Assembly: GCA_036936605.1 (NCBI GenBank)
Contig: JAUPFV010000004.1
Coordinates: 68,286,352-68,350,351, forward strand
Length of the DNA: 64,000 nucleotides
Source: Limnanthes douglasii subsp. nivea
Lineage: Eukaryota; Streptophyta; Magnoliopsida; Brassicales; Limnanthaceae
Reading direction: 5' to 3'
Below are positions 45,551 to 57,783 of the stretch, one piece after another. The notes beneath the pieces are model-generated. The model was not told the DNA's origin. It saw nothing but the letters and a program-made list of their open reading frames with translations, and did no database searches. Each line of letters starts with the position of its first letter. Within the stretch, counting starts at the first letter, position 1. The translations under genes were made by a program, and so were the position numbers.

Positions 45551-48500
45551 ATGGCAATGAGTCTTTAGGCTCAGTCCTTCCTGGTTGTCTCTCTACTGCA
45601 ACCAAGAATGTTCACCTGCAATTAATCAGCAACAACATCAATCAAATTAGGCTTGACAGAAACAATTATCTTTTATGGAGAATAATGGTTCTACCTATTG
45701 TCAAGGGCAACAAACTAGGAGGTTTCATCACAGGGGACAAGCCCTGTCCTCCTAAGTTTATTAATGATCCTGAAGGGAACATGGTTAAGAATACTGACTA
45801 TGAAGACTGGGTTGCTAAAGACCAACTTCTACTTGGCTGGCTATACTCTACTATGACCTCTGAGATAGCTACCCAACTTATGCAAGAAGGTACTTCTAAG
45901 GAGCTATGGGATGCTGCCAGCAAACTCTCTGGCTCACAAACAAGGGCCAGAATCACCTATTACAAGTCAGAATTTCAAAGAACACGTAAAGGTACTTCTA
46001 CCATGAATGACTACCTAAGTAAGATGAAAAGTATAGCTGTTAATCTTGTTCTAGCTGGTTGTGGTGTATCTGTTGATGATCTGGTGACTCAAGTCCTTGC
46101 TGGTTTGGACTCTGAGTACACCCCTATTGTTGTGAGTTTGGCAGATAAAGAATCTGTTGGTTGGCTAGATCTACAAACTAGTATTCTCACCTTTGAGAGC
46201 AGACTAGATCAGTTGCTAAGTCTGCAGAATAATGTGTCTAATCTAAGTTTGGCTTCTGCTAACTTCACTCAAAAAGCAGAGTACAAACCACAAAACAACA
46301 ACAACAGTCATAGAGGGTCTTATGGACAATATAGGGGCAATTACAGAAACAACAGAGATAGAAACAACTACTACAACAATGGAAGAGTCAGAAACAACTT
46401 TTTTAGAGGGAGAGGGGGACGTTTCTCCCAAAACAAACCTACTTGCCAGATCTGCAACAGGTTTGGTCATTCAGCACCAGTGTGTTACTATAAAGATGAT
46501 CCATCTGTCATGCGATCTACCTCATCTGAACAACCTAAAGGGGATGGAGATCACTCTGCCTACCTAACCACTCAAGACTCAACTGGAGACTCTGCTTGGT
46601 ATGCTGACTCTGGTGCTAGTCACCATGTAACTGGTAATTCAGCTGTGTTGACACAGAAGACTGAGTATGCAGGTAACAAGGGTATTATGGTTGGTAGTGG
46701 TCAAAGGTTGCCAATACACTACATTGGGAATTCTAGTTCGCAATCCTTCACTAAAACATCTATTTTCCTAAAAGATGTCCTATATGTACCTAAAATAAAT
46801 AAGAACTTGCTGTCTGTTTCACAACTTACTAACTCTAACAGGGTGTTTTTTGAATTTCATGATAGTTTTTGTCTTGTTGATGACAAGTTGTCAGGGACAG
46901 TGCTTCTCAGAGGGACTACTAAGGATTGGCTGTACAGAATAGAGAGTTTGCCTAAGTCGCAAGTATCCAAAGGTCACTCTGTCTTTACAAATTCTAGGTC
47001 TCAAGTCACTGATGTAGCTTCTCCTACTGTTTTATCTGCTAATCTTTCTAATTCCCTAAAAGATGGATGGCATAGGAAGCTTGGCCATCCATCACAGCAT
47101 GTTCTAAACACAGTTCTTAAGGCTTGTAATCTGTCTTCTATTTTAAAAGATGAGTGTGGTTTCTGTGAAGCTTGTCAGTTTGGTAAATCCCACAGTTTAC
47201 CTTATCCTGTGTCTCAGTCCTATGCTAAAAGTGTACTAGATCTCATACATACAGATATATGGGGTCCATCTCCTATAAAATCTACTCAGGGTCACAGTTA
47301 CTATGTTATCTTTCTAGATGATCACACTAGGTTTACCTGGTTCTATCCTATCAAGCATAAGAGTCAAGTTGTTGGGGTTTTCAAAATGTTCAAACTTCTA
47401 GTTGAAAAACAATTTGATAAATCTATCAAGGTGGTTCAATGTGATGGTGGAGGGGAATACTTACCCCTGTCCACTATGGCTCAGGAGCATGGTTTTATAC
47501 TAAGAAAGTCATGTCCCTATACATCTGCACAGAATGGCAGGGCTGAAAGAAAACATAGACATCTTGTAGAGACATGACTGACTCTCTTGGCTCAAGCCAG
47601 CCTGCCCTACAAGTTCTGGGTTCAAGATTTTGAGACAGCTATATATCTTATAAATAGACTTCCTACACCAGTCTTGTCTAACAAGTCACCTTATGAGCTA
47701 TTATTTCACAAAGTCCCAAACTATCTTATTCTAAAAGCTTTTGGCTGTGCATGCTTTCCTTGTCACAGATCCTATCATGCTCATAAGTTTCAATTTCACA
47801 CTACAAAGTGTATCTTTTTGGGATATAGTCAGTCACACAAAGGTTATGTCTGTCTAAGTTCTATTGGGAAGATCTATGTTTCTCGTAATGTGGTCTTTAA
47901 TGAAGATGACTTTCCTTGTCATGGGGGTTTCCTAAACAATTCAAATTCTGAGTCTATAACTAGTTGTCCTCTAGAGATGTGGTTTCCTTCTTTACCTACA
48001 GGTCTTGTGACTAAAGAAAACCTCACTGCTACTGCCTCTCTTGGTGTCTCTCATGAAGTCAGTTATCTACATCAGTCTTCCTCACAAGGTAACTCTCTGA
48101 ATTCTTCTAATCCTGGTAGTGATACTTGTTCTGAACCTGTCACTCATACTAGCCCTACCTCACCTATTAATCAGCCAACTTCTTCTTCCCATACTCACAC
48201 CTCTAGTCCTATTTCATCTACTCACAAACATGACTCAAACAATGCTCTAAATACTGACTGTTCTAATCCTAAAATTTCTATCTGCCTGCCTTTCCCCAAT
48301 CGCTCTCTCCAACCACAATCTATACCTCACACTCATCATATGCAAACTAGGTCTCAAGATGGGACTCGTATACCTAAAGTCCCTTATGTGGGCTCCCTCA
48401 CCACTACTGAACTGTCTACCCTGGAACCTACTACCTATTCTAAGGCTGCTCTTAGTCCAAAGTGGGTCACTGCTATGGAGGCTGAGTATCAGGCCCTTAT

Positions 48501-49992
48501 GTCAAATAAAACTTGGTCTTTGGTTCCATGGAGTCCTACTCAAAATGTGGTAGGTTGCAAATGGGTCTATAAGGTCAAACATCACATGGATGGTTCTTTT
48601 CAGAGGTACAAGGCTAGACTTGTTGCCAAGGGGTTTCATCAAACCCCTGGCATTGATTTTTCAGAAACGTTCAGTCCTGTAATCAAGCCATCTACAGTCA
48701 GACTAGTTCTTACTTTGGCAGTTTCAAAAGACTGGGAGGTCAGACAACTAGATATCAACAATGCTTTCCTAAATGGATTTCTAACTGAGGATGTATACAT
48801 GGCTCAACTAGAGGGGTTTCAGTATCCTGCAAAGCGTACACATGTGTGCAAGCTTCACAAGGCCCTGTATGGTCTCAAGCAAGCTCCAAGAGCCTGATAT
48901 TCTAGGATAAAGGATACATTGCTTCAATGGGGCTTCAAAAATTCTAGAGCTGACTGCTCTTTATTCTATTTTGTTTCTAAGTCCACTGTAATTCTAATTT
49001 TGGTCTACGTTGATGACATTCTTGTCACACGCACACAATCAGCATGTTTACAGGGTTTTGTTCACAGACTCAATGCTATGTTCTCTCTTAAAGACATGGG
49101 GCCACTCCATCTATTCCTTGGAATAGAGGTTCATCGTGACCCCTCTGACATCTATCTTACTCAACATCAGTATATAAGGAACTTACTGATTTCGCAAGCT
49201 CTTGCTCAGGACAAGCCATGTCCAACCCCTATTGCCTCTGGTGTCCATCTCTCGAGCACATCAGGAACTCCACTTGCTGATCCTACACCATACAGAAGTC
49301 TATTAGGGGCCTTGCAATATTTAACGCACACTCGCCCTGATATTGCCTTTGCTGTCAATAAGCTAAGCCAATATCAGCAAGCGCCTACTAATCTACATCT
49401 ACAAAGCTTAAAACGGGTTCTTCGTTACTTATCTGGTTCGAGTTGGGTTGGCCTCCATATCAAACCCAGCTGTAGCCTTCAACTCCAGGGATTTTCCGAT
49501 GCTGATTGGGCATCCTCTCCAGATGATAGACGAAGCATTGGTGCTTACTGCGTCTATCTTGGCGATTCTCTGGTCTCGTGGTCCTCCAAGAAGCAGAACG
49601 TCGTTGCTAGGTCGTCGACTGAGTCTGAGTACAGGGCATTGGCAAATCTGTCGGCTGAATTGATGTGGCTTCGATCTATCCTCTCCGAAATCGACTTCCC
49701 AGTCACACCTCCTTCTGTCATCTGGTGTGACAATCTGGGAGCGAGTTCACTCGCCTGTAATCCTGTCTTCCACGCGAGGACGAAGCATATAGAGCTTGAC
49801 GTCCACTTTGTTCGAGATCAGGTACTACAGGGCTGTCTTCAGGTCCGATTCGTCCCCTCTCACGATCAAATTGCTGACTGCCTGACGAAACCTCTTTCTC
49901 ACCACCGATTTTCCTTTCTCCGGGACAAACTCGGGCTTACAGAGTCGCCCCTTCGTTTGCGGGGGGATGTGAAGAATAGTTTGAGCCATTAA
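45551..49992 (+). pseudogene. copia gag-pol in one frame, two TGA stops
   Basis: Residues are numbered from the codon at 45523, where the open frame begins. Gag starts NQIRLDRNNYLLWRIMVLPI. Zinc knuckle C308-X2-C-X4-H-X4-C321 (CQICNRFGHSAPVC). Protease WYADSGASHHVTGN with D362. Integrase HHCC near 525-560 and triad residues D578 (HTDIWGP), D641 (QCDGGGEY) and E675 (GRAERKH). The frame stops at TGA 47575-47577, reopens at once through the rest of integrase, stops at TGA 48895-48897 (after QAPRA, where the family normally has Trp) and continues with intact YVDD (49006-49017). RNase H has GFSDADWASSPDDRRS and HARTKHIELDVHFVRDQV. The end lies inside the 3' LTR. The ATG pair at 45551 and 45557 is one base out of phase with gag, so the start is also broken. 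Outside these three lesions the frame is intact for about 1490 codons. Confidence 0.9.
49959..49967 (+). other. copia polypurine tract
   Basis: GCGGGGGGA directly before the 3' LTR start TGTGAAG, within the coding frame. Confidence 0.88.
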
Positions 49993-50404
49993 TGGCTGCT
50001 GTGGTTTTGAGGTAAGAACTAGAGAGAAGGAGAAGGGAAGAGAAGAGAAGTACAGAAGCGGCTAGGGTTTTCAGACAACAAACAAGTTGTCGATTTGGTT
50101 TCAAGAGCTGCTGGTATTTGGGCCTTGGTTCGGGTCGGTCTGGTTGGCTCACACTAAGGCCCATGTCGAGTCCAGCACACTATGGACCTCATCACACGTC
50201 CTAATGTTGTGTTGGACTAGACTTGTTTAATAAAATACAAATTGATTAAATGAAAGAGTGTAACAGAATGCCCATGATGGCAAAACAACCTAACAAATTA
50301 GATTCCCTCTACTACTATAAAGAGGGTCTACTGGTTACATTTTCTAATAAGAAAAACAGTTACAAAATTTTCAGATCTTATCTTTTTTTCTTCGATCTTC
50401 AACT
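49968..50404 (+). repeat. 3' LTR
   Basis: 437 bases. It lacks a 10-base TAACAGATTG-type duplication present in the 5' copy and is followed by AATTT. Confidence 0.9.
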
Positions 50405-50539
50405 AATTTATCAATCCAATGCATTATTCTCGATGAAATGTAGTAATGACTACTACTCTACTAAAGTATGATAACGACATATCTATTTTGTTTCCGGTGC
50501 TAATTGCTTTTCTAATTTTTTATTTTTTTATTTGTAGAG

Positions 50540-50690
50540 CTTACTAAACATGCACGTATTTGGAGTATTGCCACTTCAAGCACCAGATAAATAGAATTCC
50601 TGAAAAGTTTGGAGTAGATTCAGTATTCGATTCACTGAAAAGGCAGCTTCATTTCAACTAAAGATATGGTCTGGGTTTCTAAGAGTTATA
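50540..50690 (+). pseudogene. Quinone oxidoreductase-like pseudogene, next exon
   Basis: After a pyrimidine-rich stretch and TTGTAGAG acceptor (to 50537 or 50539) the frame reads LTKHARIWSIATSSTR, stop, IEFLKSL, and after a shift GVDSVFDSLK. This matches the QLAKH, then ATSST-KLEFLKSLGAD segment that directly follows VIQ in this family. Splicing across the intron, with the copia element inside it, would restore phase with 45010. No later exon was recognised. Confidence 0.7.
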
Positions 50691-51676
50691 GAAATGCTGA
50701 GATAAAAAATGAAAGAATTTCAGGAGGACACCTTGTAAGTTTATTTGAATAAATGTGTTGGTTGTAGTAATTAATTTAACGGTGAAGAGAGAAGATGGTT
50801 GCTTTTATAAAGAAGAGGAGAAATTAATGGAGAGAGATGGGTGTAGTAGGAAGAGAATTGATACTGTTTTTTTAAATCAGAGTATTGCAAATTTACGATA
50901 TTTGGTTTTTTAAAGAATAAAAATAGTAATAAATAAATAAATAATAGTAAAAAAATATTATATTTACAAGGTAAAAATGTAATTAAAAATCGAAATACTA
51001 TTTGTGATATGCGAACTATTTAATTATGGTGACACGCGGCTGAATCGGTTAATTAAATTTATAAATTTTGAATAGTCGAGGAATCTGACCCATAACTTTT
51101 TAATCGAATGATTAAACAAATAAAACGAGATAGTGGATGGAATATATTCTGATTCAAAACCGTTATAAAAAAACTAAACATAGTCATATCCGTCGGATCC
51201 CAAACCATATAAATTTATAGTTTCAAACAATAAAAAGATATCATTTCAATAATACAATTCATAAGATTTGTTCGTCACGCAAATAATTTATTTACACGAA
51301 GAAAAGAAATGAATCTCTTCGTTCTATAATTTTTCGTATATCATACGAAGTGCTATGCAAAAAAAAAGAAAATTATTTCGATAGCATTAGTTTGTCATGC
51401 TCGAAAAAAAATGTAATTGATCTTCAAATTCTATAATTTTTCGCATATTGTAGTAAGTGTTATGTGATTTTTTTTTTTGGGTGCCTAAACCACTTTGTTT
51501 TCATATTTTACATATTATTATCGTTAATATCGAACCGACTAATAAAAATATAATATTTTATTGAATAAATGGATCCAAAAGGGGCGGTACATTTGTTTGA
51601 ATATATTGGGATTCTTGATTCTAGCGACAAAAATCCTTACCGAGGTTAAACTATCAGATCAGTTTGCAATTTTTTT
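50691..51676. other. Non-coding; repeat copy, then PGG copy 2 flank
   Basis: 50880-51145 is the inverted copy of 39365-39640. From about 51220 to 51520 it resembles 4780-5000, the 3' flank of PGG copy 1. It ends in a T-run (51671-51678) where the minus-strand LINE inserted. Confidence 0.5.
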
Positions 51677-52061
51677 TTAACATTGATATTATTATTTTTT
51701 AAATAAAAAAAAACTTCTATTGATAAGAGAAAAAATGAAATAATTACAAAACTATTTGTCCAGAATTGAGTATTGAAAAGGACAACAGCTTTTAGCCAAA
51801 ACAAAAATTGAGCAAAAAAAAAGGCGCCAAGGATATGTACTACCCCTAACAAACAGAGGACAAAAATTTGAACTAAAGAAAGAGGTCTGCAATTCAAGGT
51901 GATTCTTCCTTTACAGCTATGACCCCTTCCACTTATATTTTTCAGAACTCCAAAAAACCCTAGAAGCTCAACACCCCGGGCGAAGACAGAGCTCAAGCTC
52001 GGCTAAAAGAAACAGGCACAAGGCTTCCAAAACAAACAACATTCAGGTAGCGAACGGAAAA

Positions 52062-55000
52062 TTAGTCATCATTAATATACCCCAGTTCTAAGCTTTCTAA
52101 GAGAACAATAGTCATTAAGTCATTCGGAGAAGAAAATTGATTAAACTTCCGATTTTGATTGCAGGACATAGTCCATTTCGCACACCAGTTGGCGGCTTGG
52201 TTTTGGAATCTGGAAATATGTCTCAGGGATATTTTAGGATGGATTAGCTTCCTGCAAATGGAGATCAAGGAGTCTAGATGCCAGACAGCATTACCTTCAG
52301 CTAAAATATTGATAAGTAAGAGGATGTCTGACTCAATGTCAACATCAGACCACTTGTTTTGTCTCCAAATGATCAGACCTTCTAAAAGCGCTCTTGTCTC
52401 AGCAAGTAATGGATTCAGCTTGCCAAATATGATGTCCGAATCTTCAATAATGTCTCCTTCCCGATTCCCGAACAAGATCCCTCCGCTTGATTCACCAGTG
52501 TGAGAACAGGCTCCATCAATATTCAGCTTAATCCTTTCTTTCACCGGAGGAATCCATTAATGGTATTTTGGATTCTTTCTTTTGTTTACAATTGAGTTGC
52601 AGCCTAAATCTATCCCTGCACTAAAAGAGTTGGACCAACATTTACTCATCAGAATGCTAGACATATCAATTTCTTTTATAATTCTAATCACTCTATCAAT
52701 GGAACACTTTACAGAATTAAAATTTCCATTGTATTTCGAATTTTTTCTATTATTCCAAATGATCCAACAGATTGCTTAAGGAATAATATTAGTCAAATGA
52801 AACTTGTTTTTAGAAAACAGGAAACCACATTCTAATCACATGAGTAAGAATCATATGACGCCCAATATTAATCTTGAATAAGGAACCAAAATAGTTCCAA
52901 ATTTGCGAGGCAAAGCTGCAGCTAACAAAGAGATGATTTTTCTCTTCATAGTTGTTACAGAACTGACATTTGGAAACTATAGATAGATTCATTTTCATAA
53001 GAATATCACCACTAGAGATAAAATTATTGATTAATTTCTCACAAAGAAAAGAAAACTTCCTGGGTATTTTGTGATTCCAGAGCTTCTTGAATATGTTAGA
53101 CTTGTTATGTTTGATTCTGATGCTTTCCCATGTGAGATTGGTATTGAAGTTGTTATTAGTTGATTGCTTCCAGATTATTTTGTCATCAACATCAGGGTTG
53201 ATCTTGTACTTCATGATATGATAGATTCTGTCACAAGAAAGGAAACTTTGCAGAGTAATGTAGTCCCAGTCATTAAGCTTCCAGAATGAATTGACCTTTG
53301 CTTCAAGGTACCAACTATTAGAATCAGTGTTAGAGGGATTAGATAAAGGGGGTAAGTTGTGCCAATCATCAAGCCAAAAGTCCATATTGCCTTTCCCAAG
53401 AATCCATTTAACATTTCACTTAATAAGATCTCTCACACCTGTTAATCTCTTCGAAACCAATGAACCAGACTTATTAAGGATGAGTAATGGGGCAGTATAT
53501 GCTATACATAATTTTAGACAACAAACAGCTCATTTTTCTGAAAAAGAACAAAAGCTTTTGAGAGAAGGTGAGCTGAATTTCAGTCAAAGACTTGATGTTC
53601 AGCCCTCATTCCTCAAAATGCTTACAGATATAGTTCCAGCTTGTCCAATGAATAGACTTATCATTATAGTTAGACCTCCACAGAAATATATTAAAAGTAG
53701 TTTATAAGTTATTTATTATAGTTTTGGGAAGCAAACTGTTTTGCATCCATTAGTATATTATTGGAAGCAAAACAGATGATATCAGGGTCATTCTGCTTCC
53801 ATAGGAACAGATGTTTAGAGTCCCATTCATTGATTTTGTCATTAACTTTCTCTAAAATAGGTTTGAAGTTCTTTCCTTTGTTATTCATGCAGAGTGTGAT
53901 CCCCAGATAGCTAGAAGGAAGGCTTTCAACAGAATAACCAGTCAGGAGCTTCAGGCTGCTAATCCTGGAATGTTGCATTCTATTTGAGGTAATCAACTTG
54001 GTCTTGTTCTTGCTGATAGCTTGCCTAGAAACAGATTGATAAATGGCCAAAAGCTTCTGAATTTGTCTATGGATGAGTTCAACCCATTAGTAAAAACTAA
54101 TATATCATCAGCAAACACGAGACAGCGAAAAATGAGACTTGATCTAGTAGCATAATCCGTAATTTTCTTAGCACTAAACAGATTATAGAGCCCTATTATT
54201 AGTGCTTCCTCAGCAAGAATAAAAGGGCTAGGAGATAAATGATCTCTTTTCCTTAAACCTTTCTTCTGATGGAAGTAATCAACAACAGACCCATTGATAA
54301 GAACATGAATGTTAACATCAGTGATCATCTTCCTGATTAAACTAATAAATTCACATGAGAAGCCAAATCTAGAAAGAACTTTAAGAATAAAAGAATGACC
54401 CATTGTGTTGAACGCTTTAGACATATCAAACCGAATCATGATGTTACTAGTTTTGGGCTTTCTAATTATGTCATGAATCAACTCTTTTGCAGTCATGATG
54501 TAGAGACTATTAGCTTTTGAAAGAGAAACTTTAGTGGTTGAGTTATTGATCGCGCAGTGGAGAATTTCCAGCTTTTTCACTTCATCGGCAGTAGCTTTAC
54601 CATTTTTGAAAATGTTGCCAACATCCTTGTTGTTTCAGTCCTTTAGGAAATTCTTAAGTCTTCTCAACTTGTACCAAAATATTTAATTGTTGCTGCCATT
54701 AATCTTTAAGTTCCAATTATTCTCTACAATACTTGAATCTTGTATCACTAGTTCATGCATTTATAAAATTAAAGCTTTTCTTAAAGTGATTAAAAGTGTT
54801 AATAAGAGAAGTGATTAGGAGAGGGGCATGGCCAGAACTTTTCATCAATCATAGCTCTGTCAAGTATTTTCCAGCGGGAGCTTCTTTTCCTAGTGTGTCT
54901 GGATCCCACATACCTAGCGTCTTCGAGGTTATAGCTTCTAATAGCATCTTTGAAGTTATCATTACTGTTTTGATCATTAGAAGTGCAACCAATTTAGTCC

Positions 55001-55424
55001 TCGGAAGTAGTGATAGCGTTGTAATCACCAACAGTGATCCAGACTTTGTCATTAGTAGCCAAAATCTGCATCATATCCCATAGGTCAATCCTTTCAAGCC
55101 TCTGAATTTTGGCATAAACAGAAGTAAACAACGAATATCCTCGAGCCCAGGATAATGAACCTCCATATGAATGAATTGGTCATTATCTTCCAAAACATCA
55201 ATAGAAACAGCATCCAACCAGAACACCTTAATATCGTTAGAACTATTAAGAATATAGTTCTTAAAGCCGAGGGTATTAGCAATGCTTTCAATCTTCTCAA
55301 CATTAGTCATATGCTCTTGAATAGCCAAGATTTTAATATTTTCAGCATGAATCATTAAGAGAAGCCTTCACAAAGTAGGCTTGTTATTAATGCCTTTAGC
55401 ATTCCAACTAATCATCCTTATCAT
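52062..55424 (-). pseudogene. LINE D ORF2: endonuclease, RT, zinc-binding region, RNase H
   Basis: The start is MIRMISWNAKGINNKPTL at 55424. The endonuclease follows (ILAIQEHM with the catalytic Glu; later WITVGDYNAITTSED). RT lies at 54580-53709: MIRFDMSKAFNTM, GLRKRDHLSPSPFILAEEAL (normally GLRQGDPLSPSLF), and an intact FADDILVF. The zinc-binding RVT region is at 53385-52810 (KIPRKFSFLCEKLI, CQFCNNYEEKNHLF). RNase H is a 160-codon open frame at 52544-52062 (KLNIDGACSHTGES, LLAETRALLEGL, DVDIESD). Its last catalytic position reads NQAANWCAK, with Asn where Asp is usual. Stops and shifts lie between these blocks. Confidence 0.82.
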
Positions 55425-55517
55425 TATCAGATATGGATTTTTGTTTCTATTTGTCCGCTGTTTACTTTAGGATATTAATGACCAGTTTATTTCTTTTTCT
55501 ATCTTTCTTTGCAGCCT

Positions 55518-56806
55518 TCATTTTATGTTGATGATGGTGTTGAATTTAGAGTCATACTGGGAGTTTCTTGGAGTAATATTACCACTTCCTAACTTATCGT
55601 AATCCGGAGTTATAAAGTTAGCATCCTTCTTAGGACTGCTTTGAGCATACACATAGTCTAGCTTTTGAAGAGCTTCAATGATTTGAGTAGAGTCTTCGCT
55701 GGATTTTTTCTGTTGGTTTTCAGTGAGGGACTGGTTTTGGTTGTCTTGACATTCAGAGTTTTGATCTTGATAATATTGGGATTGATTTAGATTATCATCC
55801 TTCTTATTGTCCTGATCATTTTGAGTCACAATTGATTTAACCTTTCTTCTGTAAACTTTGCTGAATGTTTGGGTCACATGACTCAAATATTTCATCTTTT
55901 TCTGTAGGTTAATATGTTTCTTGTTCAGAGTCATGGTTTGGTTATCATTACTTTCAGTTCTGGGGTTAGGAACCTTTTTCAGATCTTCATTTTTCTCTTC
56001 TATAGAATCATTCTTCCTGGATTTCTTGCATTCTATTTCTTTGTTTCCTATATGGAAACATAGATAAAAATATGCATGAATATTTTTGTAATGCAGCGTA
56101 ATCCAACAGCCATCGTTTAAGCCGAAGCCAATCCACATTCTGGGTATTAACTTGAAATGTCGATTTCAATTTGAGCATAACAAGTATTACTATAAGCTCT
56201 GTTGATTTATGGGAGAACAACTTCAAAGGGGTTTCTATTTTTGATGCAAAATCATTTATGACAGTGTGGTTGAAAATGAACTCAGGGATTCTTTCAAGGC
56301 GAACCCAGATGAGCGTCAAAGGATTTTCATATTTTCAATTAAAATCAGGACTCCATCTTAGCAAGTGCATCGTCGATCCTTCTATATTCCAAGCATTCGT
56401 AGACCAGATATAGCTCACACTTCTTTTAAGCTGAATTAGAGAAGAATATGATGAGCCTCCATAAGCTCAAAACTGAGTGACCATTTGAATTTTAATGAAC
56501 TCAAAAGTTATTCATAACCGATCTTTTAGGGATTCCATTGCTGAATTTCCCCACGAGAGTAATTTTAGATTGTTAGAGTAGAAGGTCTTTGACGTCTTTA
56601 ATATAATGAACAGAGTAGTGATCATCCTATTCCTTGGTGTACTCAGGTTTAAGATCTACATTCAAGTCTCTGTTTCTTGGTTTAACAACTTCAGCGAATG
56701 ATTTCTTGATTTGAGATTGATGAGGAGATTTTCCAATAAGGTTTCTAGAGGGAAGAGTAGGGTATTCTTCCTTCTCACATACGTTATTGGAGTGAGAATC
56801 CATCAT
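55518..56806 (-). pseudogene. LINE D ORF1, DUF4283/zinc-knuckle type
   Basis: Starts at tandem ATGs (56806 and 56803), giving MDSHSNNVCEKEEYPTLPSR and KSFAEVVKPRNRD. A DUF4283-like core follows (LVGKFSNGIPKRSVMN; CLEYRRIDDALAKME). The zinc knuckle at about 56090-56020 (AYFYLCFHIGNKEIECKK) has lost its first Cys (now Phe) and its His (now Asn). A 206-codon open part (56138-55518) ends in an acidic, glutamine-rich tail. Stops and frameshifts occur near 56640-56350. The family's ORF1 binds RNA for packaging and retrotransposition. Confidence 0.72.
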
Positions 56807-56929
56807 AATAAGTCAAAGGAGAGGAGAAAAGCTAAGAGATTGACCTTGAAATTTAAAAACATGATATGAAGGTTACAAAGGCTTCTTGGAGCTGCATTCT
56901 CCATCCCACCATTAACATTGATATTATTT

Positions 56930-57293
56930 AAGAAATTTATTTAGATTTGTTTTTAAATTAACATATAATTTCAAACCCAAATTATTTCTTTTTTAGAGAG
57001 TCTTAAGTGGTTTCTTACATTTTGGTGTTTATGGTTAAAGATCCAAAAAACAACGTACCATTATTGGGTCGCCTACATTCTAATTTTTTTCTAGTTGAAA
57101 TTCTAGAAAAGCACCAAGATATGTCAAGTTAAAATTGTCAAACAAAACTTCAGAATTGATCATATGTAGCTTTAAAGAAATAGATTATTTCAGTACAAGT
57201 ACTTTAGGAAATAAATAATAGAAATGTGCATAGTTAAAAGTAAATTCATTCATAATTGTATGATACATAATGAACAATAGGTCCTTACAACAT
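56930..57293. other. 3' flank of PGG copy 2
   Basis: 57190-57293 resembles 5018-5119 directly after the stop codon of PGG copy 1: CAGTACAAGTA-TTTAGGAAA, then GATACATAATGAACA and TAGGTCCTTACAAC. This is the old 3' UTR of the split gene. Confidence 0.65.
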
Positions 57294-57370
57294 TCATCGA
57301 CTTGATTCAAAATAACTAAGGATGATAATACGAGTCATTCCACTGGTTAAATAGATCAATAGCATGATTG
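57294..57370 (-). pseudogene. PGG copy 2, C-terminal fragment cut off by a LINE
   Basis: The minus strand reads IMLLIYLTSGMTRIIILSYF and ends ESSR with TGA at 57294-57296. It aligns with the last 25 or so residues of copy 1. The rest of the gene resumes at 63461 after LINE E. The 13-base AATAGCATGATTG is present on both sides (57358-57370 and 63448-63460). Confidence 0.85.
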
Positions 57371-57783
57371 GAATAAGAAAACTAAAAATATTATTTTCAG
57401 AGAAGATAGGGAAAATGGGTCTCCAAAATATCAATAAAGCCATCTTGATTCCTAGGCCACTAACTCAACCCGACTGATAGACCTTAGCCTTTATCCTTTC
57501 TTTCTATCCCTTTCTCCCTATCTGCCTTTTTCTAAATCCTAGAAAACTAATGTCGACTCGATCGAAAGTTCCTCTTCTCGAAGAATAGCTAAAAGAATCC
57601 TCATTTCAGTAATAAGAAATCAACCCTAATCAAGAATCAAAGGTTTATCAACAAAATTTTGATTTGAGGCCATCAAGGTGACATGCAACCGGAAGAAACA
57701 ATCCATGCGGTTTTCAACAATCCGATGTATGAAGAGGCTAAAAAATTCATCAACCGAACAACACAAGGATTTCCTATGCTGAA

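Larger units (their letters stand above)
45076..50404 (+). mobile_element. Young full-length Ty1/copia element
   Basis: LTRs at 45076-45523 and 49968-50404 differ by about seven substitutions and two indels (one of 10 bases) over 437 bases, about 98% identical by eye. Flanks are AATTT at 45071-45075 and 50405-50409. The LTRs start TGTGAAGAATAG and, judged from the target duplication and the primer site, end CAACT rather than the usual CA. All domains lie in one frame broken by two TGA codons. The element sits in an intron of the quinone oxidoreductase pseudogene, in the same orientation. Confidence 0.93.
51694..56911 (-). mobile_element. LINE D (L1-type, minus strand) with target duplication
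   Basis: Flanked by the 17-base direct repeat TTAACATTGATATTATT (51677-51693 and 56912-56928). The right copy is followed by TAAG, giving an ATTATTT/AA target as expected for L1-type endonuclease priming. A short A-rich tail (read on the minus strand) lies at the left end. The 5' end is near 56911, about 100 bases before the ORF1 ATG, so it may be nearly full length (5.2 kb). It lies in the flank downstream of PGG copy 2. Confidence 0.85.

Noticed and set aside
46243..46567. Serine/valine-rich minus ORF and threonine/glutamate-rich plus ORF in copia gag
   Set aside because: Both are alternate frames of the low-complexity Asn/Arg-rich gag region before the zinc knuckle.
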